Positions 29,279 through 37,852 of a stretch of 64,000 bases of DNA are shown piece after piece. Both the position numbers and the translations under genes were made by a program. Position 1 is the stretch's first letter; every line of letters starts with the position of its first letter. Below the pieces are notes generated by a model. The model was given only the letters and a program-made list of their open reading frames with translations. It was not told the DNA's origin and did no database searches. This stretch comes from Arthrobacter_E sp041360795 (lineage in GTDB: Bacteria; Actinomycetota; Actinomycetes; Actinomycetales; Micrococcaceae): positions 372,001 to 436,000 of the forward strand of contig NZ_JBFUPW010000003.1 of assembly GCF_041360795.1 (NCBI RefSeq), written 5' to 3'.

Positions 29279-30175
29279 ATGAACGCACTGATGGCCACGC
29301 TGGGCATCCTCGGAGTCTCCGCCTCGGGTCCGTTGGTCTCCGCCACACTGGCGGGCACCACGGTCGGGGCTCTCGCGATCGCCTTCTGGCGCAACGCGAT
29401 CGCCGCCGTCGTGATGGGCGCTCCCGAACTGGCCCGTCGCCCGCAGTCCTTCACCCGGGTGAGCCGCCGTTCCCTCGTGTGGAGCGGCGTCGCGGGAGTT
29501 GCCCTGGCCTTCCATTTCGTCTGCTTCTTCTACTCGCTCGAACTGACCAGCGTGGCCGCCTCCACGGCGCTCGTCTGCCTGCAGTCGGCCTGGATCGCCC
29601 TCATCCAGCTCTTCCGCGGCACGAAGCACTCCTGGCACGTCCTGGCGGGGCTGGGGGTCTCGTTCCTGGGAGTCGTGGCGATCACGGGCTTCGACCTGGG
29701 ATCGTCCCCGCAGGCGCTCTGGGGTGACATCCTGGCGATCCTGGGCGGCATCCTGGCGGGTGTGTACACGCTGGCCGGCAGCAAAGCCCGGGAGGACATG
29801 ACGACGGGCGCCTACACGGGCATCTGTTACGCGTTCTGCGCCCTGGTGGTCCTGGTGCTGGCACTCGTGGGGCGGCAGCCGCTGGTCGGGTTCGAGCTCA
29901 ACGGCTGGCTCGGCATCCTGGCCATCACGGTGGCCGCGCAGCTCCTCGGCCACACCTCGCTGAACTACCTGGTGGGCCACATGAGCGCCCTCGTGGTGTC
30001 CATGCTGGTGCTGCTGGAGATCCCGGGAGCCGCGATCCTGGCGGCGGTGTTCCTCCATGAAGTGCTCCCCGCGGGGACCTACGCCGGCCTGGCCCTGATC
30101 ATCGCGGGCCTCGCCGTGGTCATCGCAGGGCAGCGGGGCAAGCGGGAGAAACTCGCGGAAGCCCCCATCGACTGA
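29279..30175 (+). CDS. EamA-family (DMT superfamily) transporter
   Basis: A 298-residue membrane protein with about ten hydrophobic helices arranged as two EamA repeats, typical of drug/metabolite exporters of the RhaT/YdcZ type. The substrate cannot be read from sequence. A short basic C-terminus (GQRGKREKLAEAP) is cytoplasmic. ATG at 29279 follows GGAAGGCTGAGG. It stands alone, after a tRNA terminator and tail-to-tail with the next gene. Confidence 0.85.
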   Translation: MNALMATLGILGVSASGPLVSATLAGTTVGALAIAFWRNAIAAVVMGAPELARRPQSFTRVSRRSLVWSGVAGVALAFHFVCFFYSLELTSVAASTALVCLQSAWIALIQLFRGTKHSWHVLAGLGVSFLGVVAITGFDLGSSPQALWGDILAILGGILAGVYTLAGSKAREDMTTGAYTGICYAFCALVVLVLALVGRQPLVGFELNGWLGILAITVAAQLLGHTSLNYLVGHMSALVVSMLVLLEIPGAAILAAVFLHEVLPAGTYAGLALIIAGLAVVIAGQRGKREKLAEAPID

Positions 30176-30220
30176 CGCCGCCGGGCGGGAAGTCCAGCCC
30201 GGACGGCGGCCTGCCGCGTC

Positions 30221-31051
30221 CTAGACTCCGCCGCGCTCCGGCACCGCCGCCGTCGCGCTGTGGATGGCGCGGAGGATCTTCGCCGGGAAGTAGACGGAGT
30301 AGAACACCACCATGGGAGCCTTCAGGGCGATCTTCTTGATGTTGTGGGCCTTGTAGGTGCGGTCGAAGCGGGTCACGTAGTAGCTGTAGTCCCGCGGTGA
30401 ATCCTCGAGGCGCCGCGCGGACATCCCCGAGACCATGGTGGGGACGTATTGGACGCGGAGGCTGTGCTCGGCCAGGTGCAGTGAGAGGTCGATGTCCTCG
30501 TGCATCTCGTCCTTCTCATCCAGGCACGTCTCGGAGCGGATGATCTCCCAGGCGCTCTTCCGCAGGGCCATGTTGGAGCCGAAGAGGAAGTGGTACTCGT
30601 GGCGGGCCAGCCGGAGCATGAGCTGCCGCATCCGGTCGTCGGCCTTCTGACCCCAGCGGCGCAGCGGCATGTCGTAGTAGAGCACGGGACCGGTGGCCGC
30701 CTGCACGGTGGGGTCCAGGAAGGCGTTCTGCACCTGCTCGACCCATTCGGGTTCCAGGACGGAGTCGGCGTCGATCCGGCCGAGCACTTCACCGCTGCCG
30801 TAGTCGAGCCCGGCGTTGCGGGTGGGGATCAGCCCCTGGGCGTCATTCTGCGCGACCAGGTGGATGGGCGATTCGGGGTATTCCAGCTGCATGGACCGGA
30901 CGATCTCCGCCGTCCGGTCCGTGGACTTGTTGTCCACCACGATGATCTCGTGAGCGGGGGAACTCTGGTAGATGGCCGCCGTCAGGCACTGGCGGATGAC
31001 GCTTTCCTCGTTGTAAGCGGGGATCACGATCGACACACTGGGCCGGTTCAC
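30221..31051 (-). CDS. Family 2 glycosyltransferase
   Basis: A 276-residue GT-A enzyme. It begins VSIVIPAYNEESVIRQCL; the nucleotide-sugar site includes VVDNKSTDRTAEIV, and the metal-binding DxD is RIDADSVLEP. A later acidic motif EDIDLSLHL could be the catalytic base region. A hydrophobic C-terminal segment (APMVVFYSVYFPAKIL) may tether it to the membrane. Likely transfers a sugar to a lipid or polysaccharide; donor and acceptor unknown. GTG at 31051 with GAGGA upstream; monocistronic. Confidence 0.86.
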   Translation of the reverse strand: MNRPSVSIVIPAYNEESVIRQCLTAAIYQSSPAHEIIVVDNKSTDRTAEIVRSMQLEYPESPIHLVAQNDAQGLIPTRNAGLDYGSGEVLGRIDADSVLEPEWVEQVQNAFLDPTVQAATGPVLYYDMPLRRWGQKADDRMRQLMLRLARHEYHFLFGSNMALRKSAWEIIRSETCLDEKDEMHEDIDLSLHLAEHSLRVQYVPTMVSGMSARRLEDSPRDYSYYVTRFDRTYKAHNIKKIALKAPMVVFYSVYFPAKILRAIHSATAAVPERGGV

Positions 31052-31110
31052 TCAGTCCTCGATTTCCAAAACACGGATGCGCCCGGTGGGGCTTGATCCC
31101 CTCAAACATA

Positions 31111-31152
31111 GCAAGACGCCCCGCCGGCAGGGTTGCCGGCGGGGCGTCTTGC
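31111..31152 (-). terminator. Rho-independent terminator, long stem
   Basis: Perfect 19-bp stem starting GCAAGACGCCCCGCCGG with a GGGT loop. It lies directly after the minus-strand repeat protein and before the glycosyltransferase start, separating the two units. Confidence 0.85.
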
Positions 31153-31173
31153 GGTGAACGGTGCTGCGGAAGG

Positions 31174-32226
31174 CTACTTGCCGTCCGCGGCGTCCTTCAC
31201 CTCGGAGGCGACCTCTTCGGCCTTGTCCTTGGCTTCCTCGACCTTCGCCTTGCCCGCCTCGGCGGTCTTCTGGCTGGCCTCGTGGATCTTCTCGGCGGCG
31301 CGGCGTGCCGTGGTGCGGGCGCGTTCGCTGACGTCGGAAGCGGACTCCGATGCCTTCTCCGCGGACTCCTCCACGGCGGCCTTGGCCTCCTTCACTCCGG
31401 CTTCAGCGGCGTCGCCGGCCTTCTCGGCGACGTGCTGCGCCTTGGTGGCGACCTTTTCGCCGGCGTCCTTGACGGCTTCCACGACGGCGGGTGCGCTGTG
31501 TGCGGGGCCGGAGGACTGGGCAGGGCGGTCCTGAGGACGCTCCGCCGGCACCTTCCACGGATCCTGCGTGGGGCGCGAGGCCCTCCAGACGGCCACGCCG
31601 GCCGCGACCGCGGCGCCGATCACGGCGACGACCAGGAGGCCCTTCTTCTTGCCCTTCTTCGGCTTGGCCAGCTGCTGGTTCGCGGCATCAGCGGCGGCCG
31701 AGGCGATCTGACGGCCCTGCTGGCCGAGCTCGGAGGCCTGCTCCTGCAGCTGATTCACCACGGGGGAATCGGCGAACCGGCGGGCGACGGCGTCGATCTG
31801 CTCGGGAGCCTGCTCGAGGCCGTGGTGCACGGCCTCAGACGCCTTGCCGAGCTGCTCGGAGATCAGGGGGAGGTACTCGCTCACCACCTTGTCCCGGGCG
31901 GTGGCGAGAGCCGGGGTGGTCTTGTCCAGGGCTTCCTGGATGCGCGGGCTGGCCTCCTCCACGGCGTCGTGGATCTTCGGGCCGAGGTGGGCCAGGCCTT
32001 CCTGAAGACGAGGGGTCACGGTGGCGACGCCGTCGGCCAGGTTGTGGGCCGCGCTCTTGAGACCGTCCTGGATCTTCGGCGAGGCCGTCTCGATGCCCTG
32101 CTGGATCCGGGGCACAGCCCAGTTGACGGCCGCTTCGACACGCGGCGCCGCCCAGTCACGGGCCTGTTCGATGCCCTGCGTCACGCCCTGCTCAAGGTCC
32201 CGTGCGGAATTGACGGTCTTTTTCAT
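31174..32226 (-). CDS. Membrane protein with 11-residue helical repeats
   Basis: A 350-residue protein of no recognised family. Residues ~28-115 consist of strictly 11-residue-spaced units starting with P-R/K-hydrophobic (P28, P39, P50, P72, P83, P94, P105; typical unit SPRIQEALDKT; the unit at 61 is degenerate). One membrane helix spans ~197-214 after a KKGKKK patch. Residues ~245-350 are Ala/Glu/Lys-rich, LEA-like (KAAVEESAEKASESASDVSE) and should form long amphipathic helices. Start at 32226 because AGGAGG lies just upstream; the frame extends 17 codons further without support. A role in stress protection or membrane binding is speculation. Confidence 0.75.
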   Translation of the reverse strand: MKKTVNSARDLEQGVTQGIEQARDWAAPRVEAAVNWAVPRIQQGIETASPKIQDGLKSAAHNLADGVATVTPRLQEGLAHLGPKIHDAVEEASPRIQEALDKTTPALATARDKVVSEYLPLISEQLGKASEAVHHGLEQAPEQIDAVARRFADSPVVNQLQEQASELGQQGRQIASAAADAANQQLAKPKKGKKKGLLVVAVIGAAVAAGVAVWRASRPTQDPWKVPAERPQDRPAQSSGPAHSAPAVVEAVKDAGEKVATKAQHVAEKAGDAAEAGVKEAKAAVEESAEKASESASDVSERARTTARRAAEKIHEASQKTAEAGKAKVEEAKDKAEEVASEVKDAADGK

Positions 32227-32444
32227 GGTGCCTCCTAGCATCAACACTTCCTGTGGAGTGAAGCCCGTCAGTCCCATGACGGCGACCGGCAGGCACTCTG
32301 CAGTGCTTGGTGTCCTTAGCAGTCAGCCTAGTTGCATTTCCTGATGTGCGGCTATGTGGAATGTGTCGCGGCGCAAGATTTCACCCACCGCGGAACCCAG
32401 CCCACCTCCAGGAGCCCCTCAGCGCTGCGTGGGAGAATCGGGAC

Positions 32445-32987
32445 ATGAGTATTGCAACCGCCAAGGCAACCATCCACACCAACCAGGGCGACATCGTCGT
32501 CAACCTCTTCGGCAACCACGCGCCCAAGACGGTCAAGAACTTCGTCGGTCTCGCCACCGGCGAGCAGGCCTGGACCCACCCGGAGACGGGCGAGGACAAG
32601 ACCGGCACCCCGCTGTACGACGGAACGATCTTCCACCGCATCATCAAGGACTTCATGATCCAGGGTGGCGATCCCCTCGGCCGCGGCGTCGGCGGCCCCG
32701 GCTACCGCTTCGACGACGAGATCCACCCCGAGCTGAACTTCAACGAGCCGTACAAGCTGGCCATGGCCAACGCCGGCATCCAGATGGGCCAGGGCACCAA
32801 CGGCTCCCAGTTCTTCATCACCACCATCCCCACCACCTGGCTGCAGGGCAAGCACACCATCTTCGGTGAGGTGGCTGACGAGGAGTCCCGCAAGGTCGTC
32901 GACGCGATCGAGGGCGTCCGCACCGGCATGGGCGACCGTCCGGTCGAGGACGTGGTGATCAAGAGCATCGAGATCGAGCAGCTCTAA
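32445..32987 (+). CDS. ppiA: Peptidyl-prolyl cis-trans isomerase (cyclophilin)
   Basis: A 180-residue cytoplasmic cyclophilin. Active-site stretches are FHRIIKDFMIQGGDP and GTNGSQFFIT. No signal peptide. The ATG at 32445 follows GGGAG; the open frame upstream to 32307 is not conserved-looking. It catalyses proline isomerisation during folding. In mycobacteria ppiA is likewise between gyrA and crgA. The rhomboid gene follows after 6 bases. Confidence 0.95.
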   Translation: MSIATAKATIHTNQGDIVVNLFGNHAPKTVKNFVGLATGEQAWTHPETGEDKTGTPLYDGTIFHRIIKDFMIQGGDPLGRGVGGPGYRFDDEIHPELNFNEPYKLAMANAGIQMGQGTNGSQFFITTIPTTWLQGKHTIFGEVADEESRKVVDAIEGVRTGMGDRPVEDVVIKSIEIEQL

Positions 32988-32993
32988 AACCGC

Positions 32994-33848
32994 ATGAGTT
33001 ACGGAACCCCGGCGGCCGGAGCGGTCCCTGTCTGTCCACGCCACCCTGACCGAGTCTCCTATGTGAGCTGCCAGCGCTGTGGCCGGCCGGCCTGCCCGGA
33101 ATGCCAGAGGCCCGCGGCCGTCGGGGTTCAATGCGTCGATTGCGTCCGTGAGGCGCAGGCGTCGGCGCCGCGAGTCCGCGGTGCATTCGGCGGGGCCGTG
33201 GCCTCCGGCCGCCCCGTGATCACCTGGGGGATCATCGCCGTGTGCGTGGCGGTCTACGCCCTGCAGTGGCTGATCCCCGGTGACTTCATCTTCCAGAATT
33301 TCGCGTTCGCGAACATCTACGCGGGCTCCGAGCCGTGGCGCATGCTCACCTCGGCCTTCCTGCACTCACAGGGCAACATCCTGCATCTCGCCCTGAACAT
33401 GTACACCCTGTGGATCTTCGGCCAGGCCCTGGAACCGCTGCTCGGACGAGCGCGCTACCTGGCCCTGTATCTCATCTCCGCGGTGGGCGGATCCGTGGGC
33501 TATCTCCTGCTGACCCCCTGGCTGCCGGTGGTGGGCGTCGTCGGCGCCTCGGGTGCGATCTTCGGCCTCTTCGGCGCCATGCTGCTGGTCCAGCGCCGTC
33601 GGGGCGGGCCCATGACGCAGTTGTGGGTGCTGCTCGCGATCAACCTGGCCTTCGGCTTCCTGGTGTCCGGCATCGCCTGGCAGGCCCACCTGGGCGGCCT
33701 GGTCACGGGAGCCGCGTGTGCGGCCGTCCTCGTGGGCACCGGACGCTCGCAGCGGGCGCCGCTCTGGCAGTGGCTCGGACTGGGCCTGGTCACCGTGGTT
33801 CTCGTCATCCTGACCGTGTGGAAGGACAGCACTCTGCCGCTCCCGTAA
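32994..33848 (+). CDS. Rhomboid-family intramembrane serine protease with zinc-ribbon N-terminus
   Basis: A 284-residue protein. The first 50 residues hold a B-box-like metal site (C14, H17, C26, C29, C34, C37, C47, C50). Six membrane helices follow, with the catalytic Ser in GASGAIFG and the catalytic His in QAHLGG. Rhomboids cut membrane proteins within the bilayer; the substrate here is unknown. It is probably co-transcribed with ppiA. The stop codon TAA lies inside the first DnaA-like box of the following cluster. Confidence 0.92.
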   Translation: MSYGTPAAGAVPVCPRHPDRVSYVSCQRCGRPACPECQRPAAVGVQCVDCVREAQASAPRVRGAFGGAVASGRPVITWGIIAVCVAVYALQWLIPGDFIFQNFAFANIYAGSEPWRMLTSAFLHSQGNILHLALNMYTLWIFGQALEPLLGRARYLALYLISAVGGSVGYLLLTPWLPVVGVVGASGAIFGLFGAMLLVQRRRGGPMTQLWVLLAINLAFGFLVSGIAWQAHLGGLVTGAACAAVLVGTGRSQRAPLWQWLGLGLVTVVLVILTVWKDSTLPLP

Positions 33849-34233
33849 TCCACAGGGGTTGTCCACAGTGTTAATAAATTACAGCCCTGTAGTTCAGAGG
33901 CGCTGAGTCCGGGATTGAGCCGGTCTCCGTGAAATCCCCAGATGTTATCCACCCCTGTGGATAACATCTGGGGATTTTCTTGTGGATTTGTGGGCGACGT
34001 GGTCAGACGGGGAATCGGCCCCGGCCCGGTGCTCCGAGGCGGCCTGCCGACCCGCCCGGCGCGAAGCGAGCGGCTCAGGGAGCTGTCGGGTCTCCGGCAA
34101 CGCTCTATCCACAGGAGATGTCCACAGCTGTGGCTTTCTGTGGATCGGTACATGACGCATCATCGAACCCGGATCCCCGCCATGGCGGCTTGGAGCGCAG
34201 TTTCCCACAATTCCTGTCCACAGCTGTGGATAA
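33846..34233. promoter_or_regulatory. DnaA-box cluster C
   Basis: About ten DnaA-like 9-mers in 390 bp of gene-free DNA: TAATCCACA (33846), TTGTCCACA (33859, perfect), two inverted GTTATCCAC arms (33945-33964), TGTGGATTT (33981), CTATCCACA (34105), ATGTCCACA (34118), TGTGGATCG (34139), CTGTCCACA (34214) and TGTGGATAA (34225, perfect on the complement). Short AT-rich tracts occur at 33869-33883. It is ~15 kb from oriC. Extragenic clusters near oriC that titrate DnaA are known in Streptomyces. The rest of the gap up to 34355 shows nothing further. Confidence 0.75.
33932..33977. repeat. 46-bp hairpin carrying two DnaA half-boxes
   Basis: Perfect 21-bp inverted repeat (arm begins AAATCCCCAGATG and ends TTATCCAC) around a CCCT loop, followed by TCTTGTGG. 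Each arm carries GTTATCCAC, nearly a full DnaA box. It could also terminate the ppiA-rhomboid transcript, so it may combine both roles. Confidence 0.8.
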
Positions 34234-34355
34234 CTTGGTCATGATCTATGCAGAGGGTGTGTGTAATCCAGAGTGGACGCTCACTTAGTCCGCTCGGCAG
34301 CGGCTCGGCGGCATTGGGGCGGCAAGCGCTTGACGCGCCCTCCCGGTATGGCGGC

Positions 34356-36398
34356 TCAGAATGCCGCGGCGAGCTCCGTGCCTTCGCGGATCGCGCGTTT
34401 CGCGTCGACCTCCGCGGCGAGGGCCGCTCCGCCGATCACGTGGACGCTCTGTCCGAGCCGCTCCAGTTCCCCGGCGAGCGAGTTCACGGACTCCTGCCCG
34501 GCGCAGATGACCACGCTGTCCACCTCGAGGACGCGCGCATCCTTCCGCTCGGCGCCGAAGCTGAGGTGCAAGCCGGCGTCGTCGATCTTCTCGTAGTTGA
34601 CGCCGCTCAGCTGCACCACGCCCTTGGCCTTCAGGGAGGCCCGGTGGACCCAGCCCGTGGTCTTGCCCAGTCCCGCGCCGATCTTGCCCTCACGGCGCTG
34701 CAGCAGGTACACGGTGCGGGGGCTGGGCTGGTGTTCGGGACGCTCCAGGGCGCCCGGGGCGGCGGGGTCGGTGCTGACGCCCCACTCTCGGCGCCACAGG
34801 TCCAGATTCAGACTCGGCGACTCCTGATGCGTGAGGAACTCGGAGACGTCGACGCCGATGCCGCCCGCGCCGATCACGGCAACCCGGGATCCGGCCGCGC
34901 GGGCGCCCCGGACGAGCTCCGCGTAGCTCATGACGCTGGGGTGCTCGATACCCGGAATGGCGGGCATGCGTGGTTCGACGCCGGTCGCCACGACCACCTC
35001 GTCGAAGGCGCCCGCCAGTTCCTGAGCCGTGGCCCGCTCGTTGAGGCGCACCTCCACGTCCAGCAGCTCCAGGCGCCGCGTGTAGTACCGCAGGGTTTCG
35101 GAGAACTCCTCCTTGCCGGGGATGCGCTGGGCGATGCCGAACTGCCCTCCGATCGTGTCTCCCGCTTCGAAGAGCGTGACGGAGTGCCCGCGTTCGGCGG
35201 CCGTCACCGCGGTGGCGAGTCCGGCCGGCCCGGCCCCGACGACGGCGACGCGCTTGCGGAGCACGGTCGGGCCCAGGGTGAGGGTGAGTTCCCTGCCCGC
35301 ACGGGGATTCACCAGGCAGCTGACCTTCCGGCCCGAGAAGGCGTGATCCAGGCACGCCTGATTGCAGCCGATGCACGTGTTGATCTCGTCCACACGACCG
35401 TTCGAGGCCTTGAGGGACCACTCCGGATCGGCGAGCATCGGACGCGCCAGCGAGACCGCCTGAATGCCGGTCCCGGCCAGGATCTTCTCCGCGACGGCCG
35501 GCATGTTGATCCGGTTCGACGCCGCGACCGGGATCGTCACGGCCTTGGCGACCACCTCGGTGAATTCGGTGAACGCGGCGCGCGGCACCGAGGTGACGAT
35601 GGTGGGGACGCGGGACTCATGCCAGCCGATGTCTGTGGTGATCATCCCGGCGCCGGCCGCTTCGAGTTCGCGGGCCAGGTCCAGGATCTCCTCCTGGGTC
35701 TGGCCCTGAGGGACCAGGTCCGCCATCGAGAGCCGGAACAGGACCATGAAACCGTCCCCGACCGCCGCGCGGATCCGGCGCACGATCTCCACCGGCACAC
35801 GACGCCGCGCGGCCGGGCTCCCGCCCCACTCGTCGGTGCGCTGGTTGCTGCGCGAGCTGAGGAACTGGTTGATGAAATAGCCCTCCCCGCCCATGATCTC
35901 GACGCCGTCGTACCCCGCGGCCTGCGCCAGCCGCGCACAGCGGACGAAACCGGCGATCTGGCGCTCGACGCCGCGGGAGCTGAGAGCGCGGGGCGTGAAC
36001 GGGGTGATGGGCGCCTTGAGCCGCGAGGGCGCCACGATGAGCGGGTGGTGGCCGTAACGGCCGGCGTGCAGGATCTGCAAGGCGATCCGGCCGCCATCGC
36101 GGTGCACGGCCGCCGTGACCTTGCGGTGCGCGCCGAGCTGGCGGCGGGAGGTGAGGCTGGATCCGAACGGTGAGAGCCATCCACTGAGCGTCGGGGCGTA
36201 GCCGCCGGTCACGATCAGCCCGGCGCCGCCGCGGGCGCGCTCGGCGTAGAAGGCCGCGAGGGCGTCCGCGTCCTTGCGGTGGTCCTCGAGACCCGTGTGC
36301 ATGGAACCCATGATGATGCGGTTCTTCAGCCGGACGCCGTCGACGGTGAGCGGGCTGAACAGCAGGGGGAAGGCCTCGGCCTGGGAGCTGTGGTTCAC
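34356..36398 (-). CDS. fadH: NADPH-dependent 2,4-dienoyl-CoA reductase (FadH-like)
   Basis: A 680-residue Fe-S flavoenzyme with an Old Yellow Enzyme-type TIM barrel (~10-330), an iron-sulfur site C342-x2-C345-x3-C349-x11-C361, and a C-terminal FAD/NAD(P)-binding pair of Rossmann domains (VVGAGPAG 386-393; VIGAGGIGVDVSEF). FadH-type enzymes reduce 2,4-dienoyl-CoA during oxidation of unsaturated fatty acids; related enzymes reduce other enones, so the substrate is not certain. The GTG at 36398 has no SD but stands 6 bases after a TAACAT -10 element, suggesting a leaderless transcript. It is convergent with nothing and is bordered by DnaA-box clusters on both sides. Confidence 0.88.
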   Translation of the reverse strand: MNHSSQAEAFPLLFSPLTVDGVRLKNRIIMGSMHTGLEDHRKDADALAAFYAERARGGAGLIVTGGYAPTLSGWLSPFGSSLTSRRQLGAHRKVTAAVHRDGGRIALQILHAGRYGHHPLIVAPSRLKAPITPFTPRALSSRGVERQIAGFVRCARLAQAAGYDGVEIMGGEGYFINQFLSSRSNQRTDEWGGSPAARRRVPVEIVRRIRAAVGDGFMVLFRLSMADLVPQGQTQEEILDLARELEAAGAGMITTDIGWHESRVPTIVTSVPRAAFTEFTEVVAKAVTIPVAASNRINMPAVAEKILAGTGIQAVSLARPMLADPEWSLKASNGRVDEINTCIGCNQACLDHAFSGRKVSCLVNPRAGRELTLTLGPTVLRKRVAVVGAGPAGLATAVTAAERGHSVTLFEAGDTIGGQFGIAQRIPGKEEFSETLRYYTRRLELLDVEVRLNERATAQELAGAFDEVVVATGVEPRMPAIPGIEHPSVMSYAELVRGARAAGSRVAVIGAGGIGVDVSEFLTHQESPSLNLDLWRREWGVSTDPAAPGALERPEHQPSPRTVYLLQRREGKIGAGLGKTTGWVHRASLKAKGVVQLSGVNYEKIDDAGLHLSFGAERKDARVLEVDSVVICAGQESVNSLAGELERLGQSVHVIGGAALAAEVDAKRAIREGTELAAAF

Positions 36399-36403
36399 GC
36401 CAC

Positions 36404-36435
36404 TATGTTACTCGTCAGTAACTTGTTTGGCCAAG
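36404..36435 (-). promoter_or_regulatory. Promoter and palindromic operator of the fadH-like gene
   Basis: On the minus strand: -35-like TTGGCC, 18-base spacer, -10 TAACAT (36409-36404), then AGTGGC and the GTG start. The perfect inverted repeat GTTACT-CGTC-AGTAAC (36407-36422) overlaps the spacer and the -10, as TetR-type operators often do. No matching regulator gene is adjacent. Confidence 0.65.
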
Positions 36436-36448
36436 GGTTTCGGATGCT

Positions 36449-36599
36449 TTTTCCACAGCTTGTCCCCATTGTGGGTAACTTACACCTGTGTAAGTCAGGG
36501 TCCCGGAATTGCGGGGATCGGGCGGCGGGGCCCGCGAGGAGTCGGTTTTCCCACAGAAATATCCCCACTGTGGATAACTTGCCTGTGATGTTGTGGACG
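36449..36599. promoter_or_regulatory. DnaA-box group D and a short palindrome
   Basis: TTTTCCACA (36449), TTGTCCCCA (36460), TGTGGGTAA (36470), a perfect complement box TGTGGATAA (36569) and TTGTGGACG (36591). Between them CTTACAC-CT-GTGTAAG (36479-36494) is a perfect 16-bp palindrome-like repeat. The gap 36399-36697 otherwise holds the fadH promoter and crgA terminator. Confidence 0.55.
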
Positions 36600-36646
36600 G
36601 GACCGGCGATGGTTCTCCGCTCCGCGCCCCTTCCCCGGAAACGACG

Positions 36647-36678
36647 CAGGACCCGCCCCCCGGTGGGGACGGGTCCTG
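36647..36678 (-). terminator. Terminator after crgA
   Basis: Fourteen-base arms starting GCAGGACCCG and ending GGGTCCTG with a short loop and one imperfect pair, just beyond the crgA stop on the minus strand. Confidence 0.7.
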
Positions 36679-36697
36679 TGACCAGGGCCGGTGTGGT

Positions 36698-36949
36698 TCA
36701 GGACCGCCAGCGGGTGGTCATGAGGAACCCGACCAGGAGCAGCCCGAATCCGACGCCGATGTTCCAGCCGTTCAGTGCCGGGATCGGCAGGAGACCGCTG
36801 GAGATGTAGAAGGTCATGATCCACAGCAGGCCGAGGATCATGAGGCCGAACATGACCACCTTGTACCAGGTGGGGGTCGGCTTGATCGCCTTGCCCTGGG
36901 TGGCGGCGGCCGGGCGGGACACGCGGCGTCGCTGTTTCGACTCAGGCAT
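36698..36949 (-). CDS. crgA: Cell division protein CrgA
   Basis: An 83-residue protein with two membrane helices (VVMFGLMILGLLWIMTFYI and VGFGLLLVGFLMTT), a basic N-terminus and the family stretch LPIPALNGWNI between the helices. CrgA joins the divisome in actinobacteria and coordinates FtsZ and peptidoglycan synthases. GGAGGAG precedes the ATG. Position between ppiA and the trpG/pkn genes matches mycobacteria and Streptomyces. Confidence 0.95.
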   Translation of the reverse strand: MPESKQRRRVSRPAAATQGKAIKPTPTWYKVVMFGLMILGLLWIMTFYISSGLLPIPALNGWNIGVGFGLLLVGFLMTTRWRS

Positions 36950-37131
36950 GGGGCTCCTCCATTGGTGTTAAGCGGACGACCAGCCGGCCTTGATATCCTG
37001 CTGGGACACGCTCGACCGGCCGCGGACGCCGGGGCGCAAGCGGTTCAGACTCCCATGGTAGCCGCTGGAACCCTGGCCGATCTGAGCATGTGCGATCAGG
37101 GACCGATTGGTCCAGCGAAGAGGAGGCTCCG

Positions 37132-37848
37132 GTGCGCAAAGTCATCCAGGTGTTGGGTGAGCTCCTCATGACCGCCGGCCTGGTTCTCCTGCTGTTCGTC
37201 GGATGGGACCTCTGGTGGACGAACGTCACGGCGGATCATCAGCAGGAGCAGGCCGTCCAGAGCTTCACGCGGCAGTTCACCCCGCCTGCGGCGCCGCCGG
37301 CCGGCAGCGCCGAGCGGGACTACGGCGCCCCACGCGTGGCGCAGGCTCAGCCCCACGGTGAGATGCTCGGCGTCGTCTACGTCCCCCGCTTCGGCAGCGA
37401 CTATTCGCGCCCGCTCATCCAGGGCACGAGCCAGGACGTCCTGGACACACTGGGGCTCGGCCACTACGACAAGACCGCGATGCCGGGCGCGCTCGGCAAC
37501 TTCGCCCTTGCCGGACACCGGCAGACCCACGGCTCGGTGCTGGACAACATCCACCTGCTGCAGCCCGGGGACAAGATCTACGTCCAGACCCGCGAGGGCT
37601 TCTACACCTATGTGTACCGCAACACCGAGATCGTCCTCCCCAACCGGGTCGATGTGATCCTCCCGGTGCCCACGGTGCCCGGGGCCCAGCCGAAGGAGCG
37701 CCTGATGACCATGACGAGCTGCAATCCGCGCTTCGGTTCGGAGGAACGCATCATCGCGTACTCCGTCATGGAGAGCTGGCGTCCGCTGAGCGCCGGAGCA
37801 CCGCGGGAGATCGCCCCGCTCGTGGCCAAGGTTTCAGGAAAGGGCTGA
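37132..37848 (+). CDS. srtE: Class E sortase
   Basis: A 238-residue membrane-anchored transpeptidase. An N-terminal helix (GLVLLLFVGWDLWW) is followed by the sortase barrel, with the catalytic His in LAGHRQTHGS, Cys in TMTSCNPRFG and Arg in EERIIAY. Class E enzymes of high-GC Gram-positives attach LAXTG-type proteins to peptidoglycan. GTG at 37132 has AGGAGG five bases upstream, better than the longer frame from 37090. Next gene follows after 4 bases. Confidence 0.92.
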   Translation: MRKVIQVLGELLMTAGLVLLLFVGWDLWWTNVTADHQQEQAVQSFTRQFTPPAAPPAGSAERDYGAPRVAQAQPHGEMLGVVYVPRFGSDYSRPLIQGTSQDVLDTLGLGHYDKTAMPGALGNFALAGHRQTHGSVLDNIHLLQPGDKIYVQTREGFYTYVYRNTEIVLPNRVDVILPVPTVPGAQPKERLMTMTSCNPRFGSEERIIAYSVMESWRPLSAGAPREIAPLVAKVSGKG

Positions 37849-37852
37849 TCGC

